Below the pieces are notes generated by a model that made no database searches, was not told the DNA's origin, and saw only the letters and a list, made by a program, of their open reading frames with translations. From the NCBI GenBank assembly GCA_030730545.1, contig JANQUX010000500.1, forward strand, positions 1-13,816: a DNA stretch of 13,816 nt, read 5' to 3'. This document shows, piece after piece, positions 1-8,441 of the stretch. Source of the stretch: Maribacter sp. GTDB lineage: Bacteria > Bacteroidota > Bacteroidia > Flavobacteriales > Flavobacteriaceae. Numbering within the stretch: the stretch's first letter is position 1; each line of letters starts with the position of its first letter. The position numbers and the translations under genes were made by a program.

Positions 1-236
1 ATTTATTGTCAAAAGATTTTTTAAAACTGGTTTTCATCGCTTTTGTAATTGCAACACCAATTTCATGGTACGTACTAAATAATTGGTTAGAAGAATTTGC
101 AACTAAAACAGATTTAAGTTGGTGGATTTTCGCTCTGAGTGGAATAGCAATGGTCGTCATCTCATTATTAATTATGACTATTAAAACCTTAAATTCAGCA
201 AAGGCCAACCCTGTAAAAAGTCTAAGATCCGAGTAG
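1..236 (+). CDS. ABC transporter permease, FtsX/MacB type, 3' end only
   Basis: This is the last ~78 codons of a large permease whose 5' part lies outside the window. The frame is open from base 3 and the residues before and after the TTG at 6 (L-L-S-K-D-F) align with the same region of the three downstream paralogues (M-L-S-K-D-F, I-L-T-K-D-F, L-L-N-K-D-F), so the TTG is an internal leucine codon, not a start. The visible part is the end of the second FtsX domain: two hydrophobic segments (about LVFIAFVIATPISWYV and WWIFALSGIAMVVISLLIM) and the C-terminal signature N-P-V-K-S-L-R-x-E shared by all four permeases here. It would contribute to the membrane-spanning part of a MacB-like ABC transporter in the inner membrane. 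The next permease starts 31 bp after its stop, so the two are probably co-transcribed. The substrate is unknown. Confidence 0.9.
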   Translation, partial: LLSKDFLKLVFIAFVIATPISWYVLNNWLEEFATKTDLSWWIFALSGIAMVVISLLIMTIKTLNSAKANPVKSLRSE

Positions 237-267
237 TTTAAAATCATCAATCATATAAAATCAAATC
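237..267 (+). repeat. Permease leader repeat, copy 1
   Basis: Intergenic leader between the partial and the first complete permease. It contains AATCATCAATCA (242-253) and a 20-bp block starting ATAAAATCAAATCATG at 255 that runs over the start codon. Both blocks recur in front of the next permease (2655-2666 and 2673-2692), where the gap between them is 6 bp instead of 1 bp. It has no Shine-Dalgarno motif. The duplicated leader marks a probable tandem duplication boundary. Confidence 0.75.
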
Positions 268-2649
268 ATGTTTAAAAACCATTTAAAAATTGCTTGGCGT
301 AACCTAAAAGTGAACCGCTTGTTTTCGGTAGTTAATATTTTGGGTCTTTCTATAGGGTTGGCAGTAACCTTGATCTTGTTCATCTTTATACGGCATGAGC
401 AAAGTTTTGATACCATGTACACTAATGCAGACAATATTCAACGTGTGCTATTACATACTGATGGTGACAACGGTCAAGAAATTTGGGCTACGGTGCCGCC
501 GTCATTGGGTCCTACAATGATGATCGACGTTGCCAATGTTGAATATGCTGCTAGAACTTTGAAAAATGATTTTGGGGGTACTGCGTCATTAAGGGTATTG
601 CAGCAAAATTTCACAGAAAATAACCTCTTTTGGGTAGATGCTGAGCTTTTGCATATTTTCGATATTCCATTTATAAAAGGTCAGGCAAAGGGTGCGTTAG
701 ACCGCCCTAATACCGCAGTTTTATCAGAAACAACAGCTAAAAAGTATTTTGGCACAACAGACCCAATTGGCAAAACCTTTACTGTAGATGGTAGGTATGA
801 ACTAGAGGTGACAGGTGTTTATAAAGACTTTGCTAAAAACAGCACACTAGATTGTAATATTATGGCCTCGGGAATAACTACAGGTTTTTTTAAGAACCCT
901 TCTTGGAATAATGCCAGTTTTGAAACCTATTGTTTACTAAAGCCCAATACCGATTTGGCATCCACAGAATTACAGTTGCAGGAAATGTTGAATAAGAATA
1001 TGGAAAAGGAAAATCAGTGGTACACCTTTTCTCTGCAACCTATGAAAGATGTCCACTTATATTCTTCTGGCTATGATAATGCATATGCAAGTAGAATAGG
1101 TGATATAAAAGAAGTACGTAACCTCATATACTTGGCACTTTTAATTCTCTTAATTGCCTGTATCAATTATATGAACCTGACAACAGCTCGTTCTCAAAAA
1201 CGAGCGAAAGAAGTAGGCATCAGTAAGACTTTGGGTTCGTCGTCAAGTAGTCTTGTACTTCGGTTTTATATGGAAACAGGCTTGGTGACGCTAATTTCTC
1301 TCGTAATTGGGGCATTATTGACTTCTGCCGCAATGCCTATTTTTAATGCTATAACTGGTCAGGATTTAAGCACGGATTTGTTATTGAATTTTGAATTTTT
1401 GATAAGCTTGTTAGCAATATGGTTGGTGGTAACATTGATATCAGGATTATATCCAGCACTATACTTATCTCAGTTTAAGCCGGTAATAGTATTAAAATCC
1501 TCTATTGTTCAAAGCAAAGGAAATATTTTTATACGAAAAGGTTTGGTGGTATTTCAATTTGCTGCTTCGGTAGTATTGATAGTTGGTGTATTGATGATTT
1601 CTGAGCAAATGGATTTTATACGAAACCAAAAATTAGGTTTTGATGCCGAAAATGTAGTCGCTATTTCCATAAATGGAATAAAAGGAACTGAGAAAAAAGA
1701 TGCCTTGGTATCAGAATTGAAAGGTTTAGGCAATGTTTCCTCGGTCTCCTTAGCACAGGGCTTTCCAGGAATGGAGGTTAGCGGAAGGTCTTTGAGTAGA
1801 AATGATGATGATAAAGAAAGTTTGAACATACAGACCAATGTTACCGATGCTTCTGTTATTGATGTACTGCAATTAAAGCTACTGGCCGGACGTTCACTAC
1901 CAATATTTAAACAAGAAAAAGACACTCTTGTAGAAGTGGTGTTGAACAAAAAAGCAGTCGATTATCTTGGCTATACTCCCGAAGAAGCTATAGGTAAAAC
2001 GATATTTATATCAGTACCAAATACTATTGTAGGTGTGGTCGATGATTTCAACTTTGCCTCATTGCATGAGCCTATAGGAGCTTATGCCTTTCATAATAAT
2101 ACAGGTGAGCGTAAATCGTTTGCATTGGTTAGATATAAGATTGCGGCAAATAGTACTACCATCGATCAGTTAGAGACAGTATTTAAAAATGTAGCACCCA
2201 ACACTGCTTTTGAGTATAGTTTCTTGGATAATAATCTTGAAAAATTATATGTACGTGAAAGACGTGCTGCTAAAGTTGGTTTTGTTTTTTCAATGTTAGC
2301 CATTTTTATTGCTTGTTTGGGGCTTTTCGGTTTAGCGGCGTTTATGGGCGAGCAGCGCAAAAAGGAAATAGGTATTCGAAAGGTTTTAGGGGCTAGTATC
2401 ATGGGTATTACACAAATGCTGTCCAAAGATTTTGTAAAACTGGTTTTTATTGCCATGCTCATTGCTTTTCCAGTAGCGTATTGGTTAATGGATAAATGGT
2501 TATCCAATTTTGCATTTCATGTAGATATGAGTTATTCGGTATTTATCATCGCAGGCATTTCAGCCTTGGTTATAGCCCTTTTTACAATCAGTTTTCAATC
2601 GGTCAAGGCAGCATTAAGTAACCCTATTAAGAGTCTAAGAGCCGAGTAG
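268..2649 (+). CDS. ABC transporter permease with two FtsX domains (MacB-like), paralogue 1
   Basis: A 793-aa inner-membrane permease. It begins M-F-K-N-H-L-K-I-A-W-R-N-L, the usual N-terminus of Bacteroidetes permeases of this family, which supports the ATG at 268. The order is: TM1 at about 21-42; a MacB_PCD-like extracytoplasmic domain (about 45-280); a first FtsX unit with TMs at about 285-304, 336-358 and 377-400; TM5 at about 426-445; a second extracytoplasmic domain (about 450-670); and a second FtsX unit with TMs at about 674-694, 723-742 and 757-777. After the first TM of each FtsX unit comes the conserved cytoplasmic stretch expected to contact the ATPase (R-A-K-E-V-G-I-S-K-T-L-G, about 312-323; R-K-K-E-I-G-I-R-K-V-L-G, about 697-708). 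One polypeptide thus carries both halves, unlike dimeric MacB or LolCE. Such proteins use ATP for mechanotransmission or export rather than classical transport; the substrate is not predictable. It is probably in one operon with the neighbouring permeases. Confidence 0.95.
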   Translation: MFKNHLKIAWRNLKVNRLFSVVNILGLSIGLAVTLILFIFIRHEQSFDTMYTNADNIQRVLLHTDGDNGQEIWATVPPSLGPTMMIDVANVEYAARTLKNDFGGTASLRVLQQNFTENNLFWVDAELLHIFDIPFIKGQAKGALDRPNTAVLSETTAKKYFGTTDPIGKTFTVDGRYELEVTGVYKDFAKNSTLDCNIMASGITTGFFKNPSWNNASFETYCLLKPNTDLASTELQLQEMLNKNMEKENQWYTFSLQPMKDVHLYSSGYDNAYASRIGDIKEVRNLIYLALLILLIACINYMNLTTARSQKRAKEVGISKTLGSSSSSLVLRFYMETGLVTLISLVIGALLTSAAMPIFNAITGQDLSTDLLLNFEFLISLLAIWLVVTLISGLYPALYLSQFKPVIVLKSSIVQSKGNIFIRKGLVVFQFAASVVLIVGVLMISEQMDFIRNQKLGFDAENVVAISINGIKGTEKKDALVSELKGLGNVSSVSLAQGFPGMEVSGRSLSRNDDDKESLNIQTNVTDASVIDVLQLKLLAGRSLPIFKQEKDTLVEVVLNKKAVDYLGYTPEEAIGKTIFISVPNTIVGVVDDFNFASLHEPIGAYAFHNNTGERKSFALVRYKIAANSTTIDQLETVFKNVAPNTAFEYSFLDNNLEKLYVRERRAAKVGFVFSMLAIFIACLGLFGLAAFMGEQRKKEIGIRKVLGASIMGITQMLSKDFVKLVFIAMLIAFPVAYWLMDKWLSNFAFHVDMSYSVFIIAGISALVIALFTISFQSVKAALSNPIKSLRAE

Positions 2650-2685
2650 TTAATAATCATCAATCAATCTTTATAAAATCAAATC
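2650..2685 (+). repeat. Permease leader repeat, copy 2
   Basis: Second copy of the leader described at 237-267. AATCATCAATCA lies at 2655-2666 and the 20-bp block beginning ATAAAATCAAATCATG at 2673-2692, reaching codon 3 of the next permease. The similarity continues into both coding regions (C-terminal ...S-L-R-A-E upstream, M-F-K-N downstream), as expected if a whole permease unit was duplicated. The third junction (5095-5107) lacks this repeat. Confidence 0.75.
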
Positions 2686-5094
2686 ATGTTTAAGAATTAT
2701 ATAAAAATCGCTTGGCGAAACTTAATTAAAGACAAGCTCAATACAGGGTTAAATGTAATAGGTTTATCGGTTGCATTTGCAGTTGCAATATTGTTAGGTA
2801 TGGCTGCAATGTATCAACTATCATATGACGGTTTTCATGAAAACGGAGATTCAATCTATAAGATTGTAAAAACCCAACAAACTCCAAAAGGACCGCAGGC
2901 AGGCACTGTTCATCCAGCTCCATTTGCGACAAAATTAAAAACAGAGGTGCCAGGCGTAAAACGTATAACAAGGTATTTACAAGATGGTACACTGGCGATT
3001 CTTGGAGATAAGGAAATGGACATGAACATAATTTGGGTAGATAAAGATTTCTTTTCTATGTTCAGTTTACCAATAATAAACGGAGACCAAAATGAACCTT
3101 TAGGCGATGTGTCTTCTATAGTATTAACCGAAAAAGCAGCAGTTAGTTTATTTGGTACTACAGCGATAGTAGGTGAAAGTTTTAATTTATTGGTTGAGGG
3201 AAAAGAAAAACCATTTACCATAAGTGCCGTAGCTAAAGACAATGTGCCAGAAAGTAATCTAGAATTTCAAATGGCAGCGCAATTCGAAGGTCACCATGAG
3301 TATTTGAATAATAAAGACAATTGGGATGCGAATTATCATGATGTATATGTAGAATTAGAAGATGGTGTTACGGCATCAAGTTTTAAAAAAAGCAGCCAGT
3401 CGTATATAGATTCTCATTATGAGAAGGCTATAAGTGAGTTGAAAAGAGATGGTGCCTCTGCCGATGTAAATGGCAGATATATGAATTTAGATATGATTCC
3501 GTTGACTGACGTACATTTTTTGAGTCTTAAAAACGGATTTGTAGAAGTAAGTAGAAGCTTGCCCTATTTGATACTTGGTGTTGCCTTTTTGATATTATTC
3601 ATCGCATGTGTCAATTATGTAAACATGAGTATTGCCAAATCTGCTAAAAGATTAAAAGAAATTGGCATGCGAAAAACATTGGGTGCTCAAAAAAAACAAT
3701 TGTTTTTTCAATTTTGGAGCGAAAGTCTATTCGTTTTTCTAGTATCCATTTGTATTGGTGTAGTGTTGAGTTTTGCTTTTGTAAATGAGTTTAAAACAAC
3801 CTTTAATACCAATATAAATGTAGATATGCTTTTGAAACCAACATTTTTACTTGTGTTGTTAGGTGTGGTAATTCTAATTACAATTTTTGTTGGTGGCTAC
3901 CCAGCATTATTAATGAGTCGTTTGGGTACAATTCAATCTTTAAAAGGAAAACTAGAATCAACAGGTAGTAATAGGGTAAGAGATGTACTTATGGTATTTC
4001 AATTCGGAATCGCCATTTTATTGATTACGGGTACGCTGGTGTTATGGGGTCAAATTGATTATATGCGTAACATAGATTTAGGTTACGATAAAGAACAGGT
4101 AATTTCATTTCCGTTAAACGGAAAACGAAATAGTAACGATGTTGTCGATTTATTGAGAGATGAATTAAAGGGTAATCCCAATATTATTTCCATTAGTGGT
4201 GCCGATAATAATTTAGGATTAGGTAGAGATGGCAGCAGGTCTACCAGTAAAATAGGATTTGAATTTGAAGGTAGGGCTGTGACTACTAATTTTTTGGTCG
4301 TAGACCATGAATTTGTTCAAACCTTGGGTATTGATTTGGTTCGAGGGCGAAATTTCGAAAGTGCTTCAGATAGTTTAGGCGTGGTCATAAACGAGGCTAT
4401 GGCTAAAGAGCTTGGTGTAGAAGATCCTTTATTGGCTCAGTTAGAATTAGACGATGGAAAATATTATCCTGTTTTGGGAGTAGTAAAAGATTATAATTTC
4501 AATGATTTGGATAGGGCAATAGAGCCGATTACATTTTTCATGACCAGAGAATGGGGTGTTACTTATGCATATGCAAAAGTAGGGCCTAAAAATATGGCGG
4601 CATCTTTTGATATTTTAGAAAGTACCTGGAAAAAATTAGAGCCTAATGCCGAATTTTTAGGATCTTTTTTAGATGAGAACGTTGATAGAACTTTTAATAG
4701 GGAGAAGACCACGGCAAAAATGATTTCGAGTGGTTCTATATTAGCTATTATCTTAAGTTGCATGGGGCTTTTTGCCATGTCTTTATTAATTGTCTCGCAA
4801 CGCACCAAAGAAATCGGTATTAGAAAAGTGGTTGGGGCTAGCGTTGGTTCTATCACCTATATTCTTACTAAAGATTTTTTGAAATTAGTTTTTGTTGCAT
4901 TTATAATAGCTTCTCCAATTGCATGGTGGGTAATGCGAGAGTGGTTGCAAAACTATACCTATAGAATAGATTTGAGTATTTGGTTTTTTATTGGCGCAGG
5001 TGCAATTGCCGTTATAATTGCAATGCTTACTATTGGGTCGCGAACCATAAGAGCAGCAAGAGCCAACCCTGTAAAAAGCCTAAGAACGGAATAA
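2686..5094 (+). CDS. ABC transporter permease with two FtsX domains (MacB-like), paralogue 2
   Basis: An 802-aa paralogue of the preceding permease with the same eight-TM plan: TM1 at about 21-43, a periplasmic-type domain, TMs at about 292-312, 343-366 and 385-408, TM5 at about 434-455, a second periplasmic-type domain, then TMs at about 683-705, 733-752 and 766-788. The ATPase-facing motifs are R-L-K-E-I-G-M-R-K-T-L-G-A after TM2 and R-T-K-E-I-G-I-R-K-V-V-G-A after TM6. The C-terminus is N-P-V-K-S-L-R-T-E. The two membrane regions are clearly homologous to paralogue 1, whereas the two soluble domains have diverged much more, which fits different partners or ligands on the same membrane and ATPase chassis (inference). 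The start is supported by M-F-K-N-Y-I-K-I-A-W-R-N-L. The next permease follows after 13 bp. Confidence 0.95.
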   Translation: MFKNYIKIAWRNLIKDKLNTGLNVIGLSVAFAVAILLGMAAMYQLSYDGFHENGDSIYKIVKTQQTPKGPQAGTVHPAPFATKLKTEVPGVKRITRYLQDGTLAILGDKEMDMNIIWVDKDFFSMFSLPIINGDQNEPLGDVSSIVLTEKAAVSLFGTTAIVGESFNLLVEGKEKPFTISAVAKDNVPESNLEFQMAAQFEGHHEYLNNKDNWDANYHDVYVELEDGVTASSFKKSSQSYIDSHYEKAISELKRDGASADVNGRYMNLDMIPLTDVHFLSLKNGFVEVSRSLPYLILGVAFLILFIACVNYVNMSIAKSAKRLKEIGMRKTLGAQKKQLFFQFWSESLFVFLVSICIGVVLSFAFVNEFKTTFNTNINVDMLLKPTFLLVLLGVVILITIFVGGYPALLMSRLGTIQSLKGKLESTGSNRVRDVLMVFQFGIAILLITGTLVLWGQIDYMRNIDLGYDKEQVISFPLNGKRNSNDVVDLLRDELKGNPNIISISGADNNLGLGRDGSRSTSKIGFEFEGRAVTTNFLVVDHEFVQTLGIDLVRGRNFESASDSLGVVINEAMAKELGVEDPLLAQLELDDGKYYPVLGVVKDYNFNDLDRAIEPITFFMTREWGVTYAYAKVGPKNMAASFDILESTWKKLEPNAEFLGSFLDENVDRTFNREKTTAKMISSGSILAIILSCMGLFAMSLLIVSQRTKEIGIRKVVGASVGSITYILTKDFLKLVFVAFIIASPIAWWVMREWLQNYTYRIDLSIWFFIGAGAIAVIIAMLTIGSRTIRAARANPVKSLRTE

Positions 5095-5107
5095 AAACTA
5101 AACAGAT

Positions 5108-7534
5108 ATGCTACGTAATTATTTTAAAATCGCACTAAGGTATTTGTCTAAGAATAAGCTTTATTCTTTCATTAATATTTTTGGCTTGGCTATAGGTATA
5201 GCTTCTTTTGTGCTTATTATGCTCTATATCAATTATGAGCAGAGCTATGATAAATTTGAAGGATCCGAAAATATATATCGAGTGTATATGGATTATTTGG
5301 AAGGTGACACCTTTATACCTGGTGATGCACAAACGTATAATCTTTCTGGTCCAACTTTAAAAAGTGAGTTTCCAGAAGTGTTGGATTATGTTCGATTCTT
5401 TTATTTTGAAAAAATGACGTTCCAATTGGACGAACGAATATTTGAGCAACCCTTGGGCTCATTGGTAGACCCTTCTTACTTTAATATTTTTAATTATCCA
5501 TTATTAAAGGGAGAGAAAGAAAAAGTGCTTTCTCAACCTTATTCAATAGTCCTTTCAAAATCATTTGCTCAGAAGTTGTTTGGGAATGAAAGTCCCCTAC
5601 AGAAAACAATTTCAGCATTTAGAGATGGTAAAGAAGCTGTGCTTACTGTAACGGGTGTAATGGATGATATTCCTAAAAATGCTCATTATAGAAATACTTT
5701 TTTAATCTCTTACGAAACTGAAAAAACATGGACAGACTGGGGTTCGAAGGCGCATGAACTTAATTGGAATGCTAACAATTATTATACTTTTATAAAATTA
5801 GACCCAAATACGAATGCAGATGTGTTGCGGCAAAAGATAATTGAAAGCGATATTGAAGAAGATACGGAAGAACAACATAATATAGAGCCTATTGAAGACA
5901 TACATCTATATTCAAATAAGCCTTATGAAGTTTCTGCAAATGGTAGTATTACCCGTGTAAAGTTTCTTATGGCGATCGCCTTTATTATTCTTATACTTTC
6001 TTGGTTAAACTATGTAAACCTTTCTGTAACTAAATCGATGGAGCGGGCAAAAGAAACAGGTATTCGTAAGGTGTCTGGCGCTCATAAATCGCAATTGATT
6101 ATTCAATCTTTATTTGAATCAATATTGTTGAATCTAATTGCTATTATGTTATCGTTATTATTTGTGGTTATAGTTTTGCCGTTGTACAATGGTATCACAG
6201 GAAAGGGGCTTAATTTACAGTTAGGGAGTTTGTCGGCTTTCTTACCTTATTTTCTTTTTATTCTATTCGGTATGGTAGCTGCGGGTCTTTACCCAGCTCT
6301 TTTGTTAAGTAGTTATTCTCCAATAAAAGCACTAAAGGGTAAAATACAGACTTCATCTCAGGGCTTGGCAATTCGAAAAGGACTTATTGTAGCTCAGTTT
6401 TTAGCGACGATTGTTTTGTTAATCGGCACTATTGTGGTAACCAAACAAATTAGTTTTTTAGAAAGCCAGCCTATAGGTACTGACATTAATCAAGTTATAG
6501 CATTAAAGGGCGAAGTGGTAACGACTAAGCCAGATTCTTTACTTATAAATGAGTATAAAGTTTTAGAGGAAGAGTTAAAGAAATTACCATTTGTAGAAAA
6601 AATTGCGATTGCACAAAGTTACCCCGGTGATAGTTTTGATAATCTATCATCTAACCGAGGCATATTATTGCCAAATGGTATTAAACAAGATGATAAATTA
6701 TTCTACACATATCATGTACAACCAGATTATTTTGATTTGGTGGATATCGAATTTTTAGCTGGTGGTACTTTTCTACCTTCATCAAATTTCGATGGAAAAC
6801 AGGTAGTGGTTAATGAAACTTTTCTAAAGAATATGGGCATTTCTTCCTATGATGAAATACTAAATAAAACGGTAGGTTTCTGGGGAGAAAATGAATGGAG
6901 GGTAACAGGTGTTATTAAGGATTATTACCATTTTGGATTGAAAAGCCCTTTATTGCCAATGGTTATTAGATATGAGCGTGATGTAAATAATATTTTAATA
7001 AAATTAGATGCTTCTGCTGCGTCGGTTGCAGGTTTTGAATCGTCCATTGCACAGATAAAATCCGAATGGACTAAAGTATTTCCAAAAAGCACCTTTAACT
7101 ATACGTTCTTAGATCAAAAGTTTGAGGCACAATATCAAGAAGATAAATCTTTTGGAGCTGCTTTTCAGGTATTTACTTTACTAGCTATATTGATTGCAGC
7201 AATGGGTCTTTTTGGTCTAACTTCATACACTGTTGTACAACGAAAAAAGGAAATTGGTATCCGTAAAGTAAATGGAGCCACAATACCTCAAGTTCTTACA
7301 CTTTTAAATAAAGACTTTGTAAAATGGATTGGTGTGGCATTTGTTATTGCAGTACCTATTTCTTGGTATGTTATGAGTCAATGGCTTGAAGGGTTTGCTT
7401 ATAGAACAACACTTAGTTGGTGGGTGTTTGCGCTGGCAGGTATTTCAGCACTTTTAATTGCGTTATTAACAGTAAGCTGGCAAAGTTTTAATGCCGCAGT
7501 CGCTAACCCAGTAGAATCTTTAAGGGATGAATAA
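5108..7534 (+). CDS. ABC transporter permease with two FtsX domains (MacB-like), paralogue 3
   Basis: An 808-aa member of the same family and the most divergent of the three complete copies: the start is M-L-R-N-Y-F-K-I-A-L-R-Y-L instead of M-F-K-N..., and its upstream leader is only 13 bp and lacks the shared repeat. TM1 lies at about 20-42, TM2 at about 286-305, TM5 at about 424-444, and the last three TMs at about 687-707, 737-757 and 772-794. The conserved cytoplasmic motifs are R-A-K-E-T-G-I-R-K-V-S-G-A and R-K-K-E-I-G-I-R-K-V-N-G-A. It ends N-P-V-E-S-L-R-D-E. The likely role is the membrane subunit of a MacB/FtsX-type ABC complex powered by the ATPase encoded 107 bp downstream. The substrate is unknown. 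Confidence 0.95.
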   Translation: MLRNYFKIALRYLSKNKLYSFINIFGLAIGIASFVLIMLYINYEQSYDKFEGSENIYRVYMDYLEGDTFIPGDAQTYNLSGPTLKSEFPEVLDYVRFFYFEKMTFQLDERIFEQPLGSLVDPSYFNIFNYPLLKGEKEKVLSQPYSIVLSKSFAQKLFGNESPLQKTISAFRDGKEAVLTVTGVMDDIPKNAHYRNTFLISYETEKTWTDWGSKAHELNWNANNYYTFIKLDPNTNADVLRQKIIESDIEEDTEEQHNIEPIEDIHLYSNKPYEVSANGSITRVKFLMAIAFIILILSWLNYVNLSVTKSMERAKETGIRKVSGAHKSQLIIQSLFESILLNLIAIMLSLLFVVIVLPLYNGITGKGLNLQLGSLSAFLPYFLFILFGMVAAGLYPALLLSSYSPIKALKGKIQTSSQGLAIRKGLIVAQFLATIVLLIGTIVVTKQISFLESQPIGTDINQVIALKGEVVTTKPDSLLINEYKVLEEELKKLPFVEKIAIAQSYPGDSFDNLSSNRGILLPNGIKQDDKLFYTYHVQPDYFDLVDIEFLAGGTFLPSSNFDGKQVVVNETFLKNMGISSYDEILNKTVGFWGENEWRVTGVIKDYYHFGLKSPLLPMVIRYERDVNNILIKLDASAASVAGFESSIAQIKSEWTKVFPKSTFNYTFLDQKFEAQYQEDKSFGAAFQVFTLLAILIAAMGLFGLTSYTVVQRKKEIGIRKVNGATIPQVLTLLNKDFVKWIGVAFVIAVPISWYVMSQWLEGFAYRTTLSWWVFALAGISALLIALLTVSWQSFNAAVANPVESLRDE

Positions 7535-7600
7535 TAACTATTAAAAAGTATAAAATCGTTTAGTTTAAATGCACCAACAAATCACCAATAAACTATTTTA

Positions 7601-7640
7601 CTAACACACTAACACACTAACTCACTAATTCACTAAATAA
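7601..7640 (+). repeat. Five tandem 8-bp units abutting the ATPase start codon
   Basis: Five consecutive 8-bp units of the form CTAAnnnA: CTAACACA at 7601 and 7609, then CTAACTCA (7617), CTAATTCA (7625) and CTAAATAA (7633). The array ends one base before the ATG at 7642 and therefore forms the whole ribosome-binding region of the ATPase gene, with stop codons in it and no Shine-Dalgarno motif. It is an octameric relative of the CTAAYYC heptads found elsewhere in the window. Confidence 0.85.
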
Positions 7641-7641
7641 G

Positions 7642-8307
7642 ATGTTATTACAATTAAGAAATGTTTTTAAATGGGTTCAGCAAGGCGGTCAACGTATTTT
7701 TTTGCTGAAAGATATTAATTTAGAAGTAGCCGAAGGGGAGTTTATTTCAATCATGGGTCCGTCGGGATCAGGGAAATCTACATTGTTGAATGTTATTGGT
7801 ATGCTCGATACTTTTGATGAAGGCGAGTATGATTTTTTAAGTGAATCGGTTCATACGTTAAAAGAGAAATATCGCTCTAATTTGTATAAGGAGTATATCG
7901 GCTTTGTATTTCAATCATATCACCTGTTAGATGATTTAACGGTTGAAGAAAATTTAGAAATGCCATTGTTGTACAAAAAGATAAAAGGATCTGAGCGCAA
8001 AGCCTTGGTGGCAGATATGCTGGATAGATTTAATATAGTTGGTAAGAAAGATTTGTTTCCAACGCAATTAAGTGGTGGTCAACAGCAGTTAGTGGGTGTA
8101 GCTCGTGCATTAATCGGTAAGCCAAAATTGATTCTAGCAGATGAACCAACTGGAAACCTGAACTCGCAACAAAGTGAAGAAATCATGCAGCTTTTTAAGA
8201 AGTTGAATGAGGAAGAAGGAGTCACTATTATTCAAGTAACACACTCCGAAAAGAATGCGGAATACGGTTCAAGAATCATCAACCTTTTAGACGGTAGAAA
8301 GATTTAG
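7642..8307 (+). CDS. ABC transporter ATP-binding protein, MacB/LolD type
   Basis: A 221-aa cytoplasmic nucleotide-binding subunit, normal length for the LolD/MacB/FtsE class. Walker A is G-P-S-G-S-G-K-S-T (39-47), the Q-loop glutamine is Q91, the signature is L-S-G-G-Q-Q-Q (143-149), Walker B is L-I-L-A-D-E-P (163-169, catalytic E168) and the H-loop is H201. Two positions differ from the textbook family: the residue after the signature is L150 where R is usual (L-S-G-G-Q-Q-Q-R-V), and the D-loop reads G-N-L-N-S with N174 in place of the usual D. I believe related Bacteroidetes ATPases also deviate here, so this may be a subfamily trait rather than a defect. It lies downstream of the permease array on the same strand and probably energises one or more of those permeases; the 107-bp gap could hold its own start of transcription, but I see no clear promoter. 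Confidence 0.93.
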   Translation: MLLQLRNVFKWVQQGGQRIFLLKDINLEVAEGEFISIMGPSGSGKSTLLNVIGMLDTFDEGEYDFLSESVHTLKEKYRSNLYKEYIGFVFQSYHLLDDLTVEENLEMPLLYKKIKGSERKALVADMLDRFNIVGKKDLFPTQLSGGQQQLVGVARALIGKPKLILADEPTGNLNSQQSEEIMQLFKKLNEEEGVTIIQVTHSEKNAEYGSRIINLLDGRKI

Positions 8308-8335
8308 TTTTTTTATGTATTAAGTTTCTGCGAAA

Positions 8336-8402
8336 TGTCACTTCGAGCGCAGTCGAGAACCTTTTGAAATAGAATGATTCTCGATCTAGTTAGAAGCTCG
8401 AA
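8336..8402. repeat. Intergenic inverted repeat, GTCACTTCGAG-type, between convergent genes
   Basis: Nested inverted repeat between the ATPase and the convergently transcribed amidase gene. The outer arms are TTCGAGC (8342-8348) and GCTCGAA (8396-8402); the inner arms are TCGAGAA (8353-8359) and TTCTCGA (8378-8384). The left side, GTCACTTCGAGCGCAGTCGAG (8338-8358), is a sequence type I recognise as dispersed in intergenic regions of flavobacterial genomes; copy number in this genome cannot be checked here. Either strand would fold, so it could end transcription from both sides, but no U-rich tail follows the stem. Confidence 0.65.
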
Positions 8403-8404
8403 CG

Positions 8405-8439
8405 CTAATCCCTAACTCCTAATCCCCAGATACTAACTA
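8405..8439 (+). repeat. Degenerate CTAAYYC heptad array
   Basis: Five 7-bp units starting at 8405, 8412, 8419, 8426 and 8433: CTAATCC, CTAACTC, CTAATCC, a degenerate CCAGATA, and CTAACTA. The array stops two bases before the stop codon of the amidase gene (8442-8444 on the minus strand) and follows directly on the inverted repeat at 8336-8402. It has no coding potential. The unit is the same as in the arrays at 13249-13269 and 13785-13816. Confidence 0.8.
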
Positions 8440-8441
8440 CT

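Noticed and set aside
6..236. TTG at base 6 as start codon of a 76-aa protein
   Set aside because: The reading frame is open to the window edge and aligns with the C-terminal parts of the downstream permeases on both sides of the TTG, so it is a truncated larger gene.
1554..4856. Minus-strand open frames of 84-131 codons opposite the permease genes
   Set aside because: They lie opposite genes with strong family conservation, have no recognisable motifs and no supporting start context; they are shadows of the coding strand.
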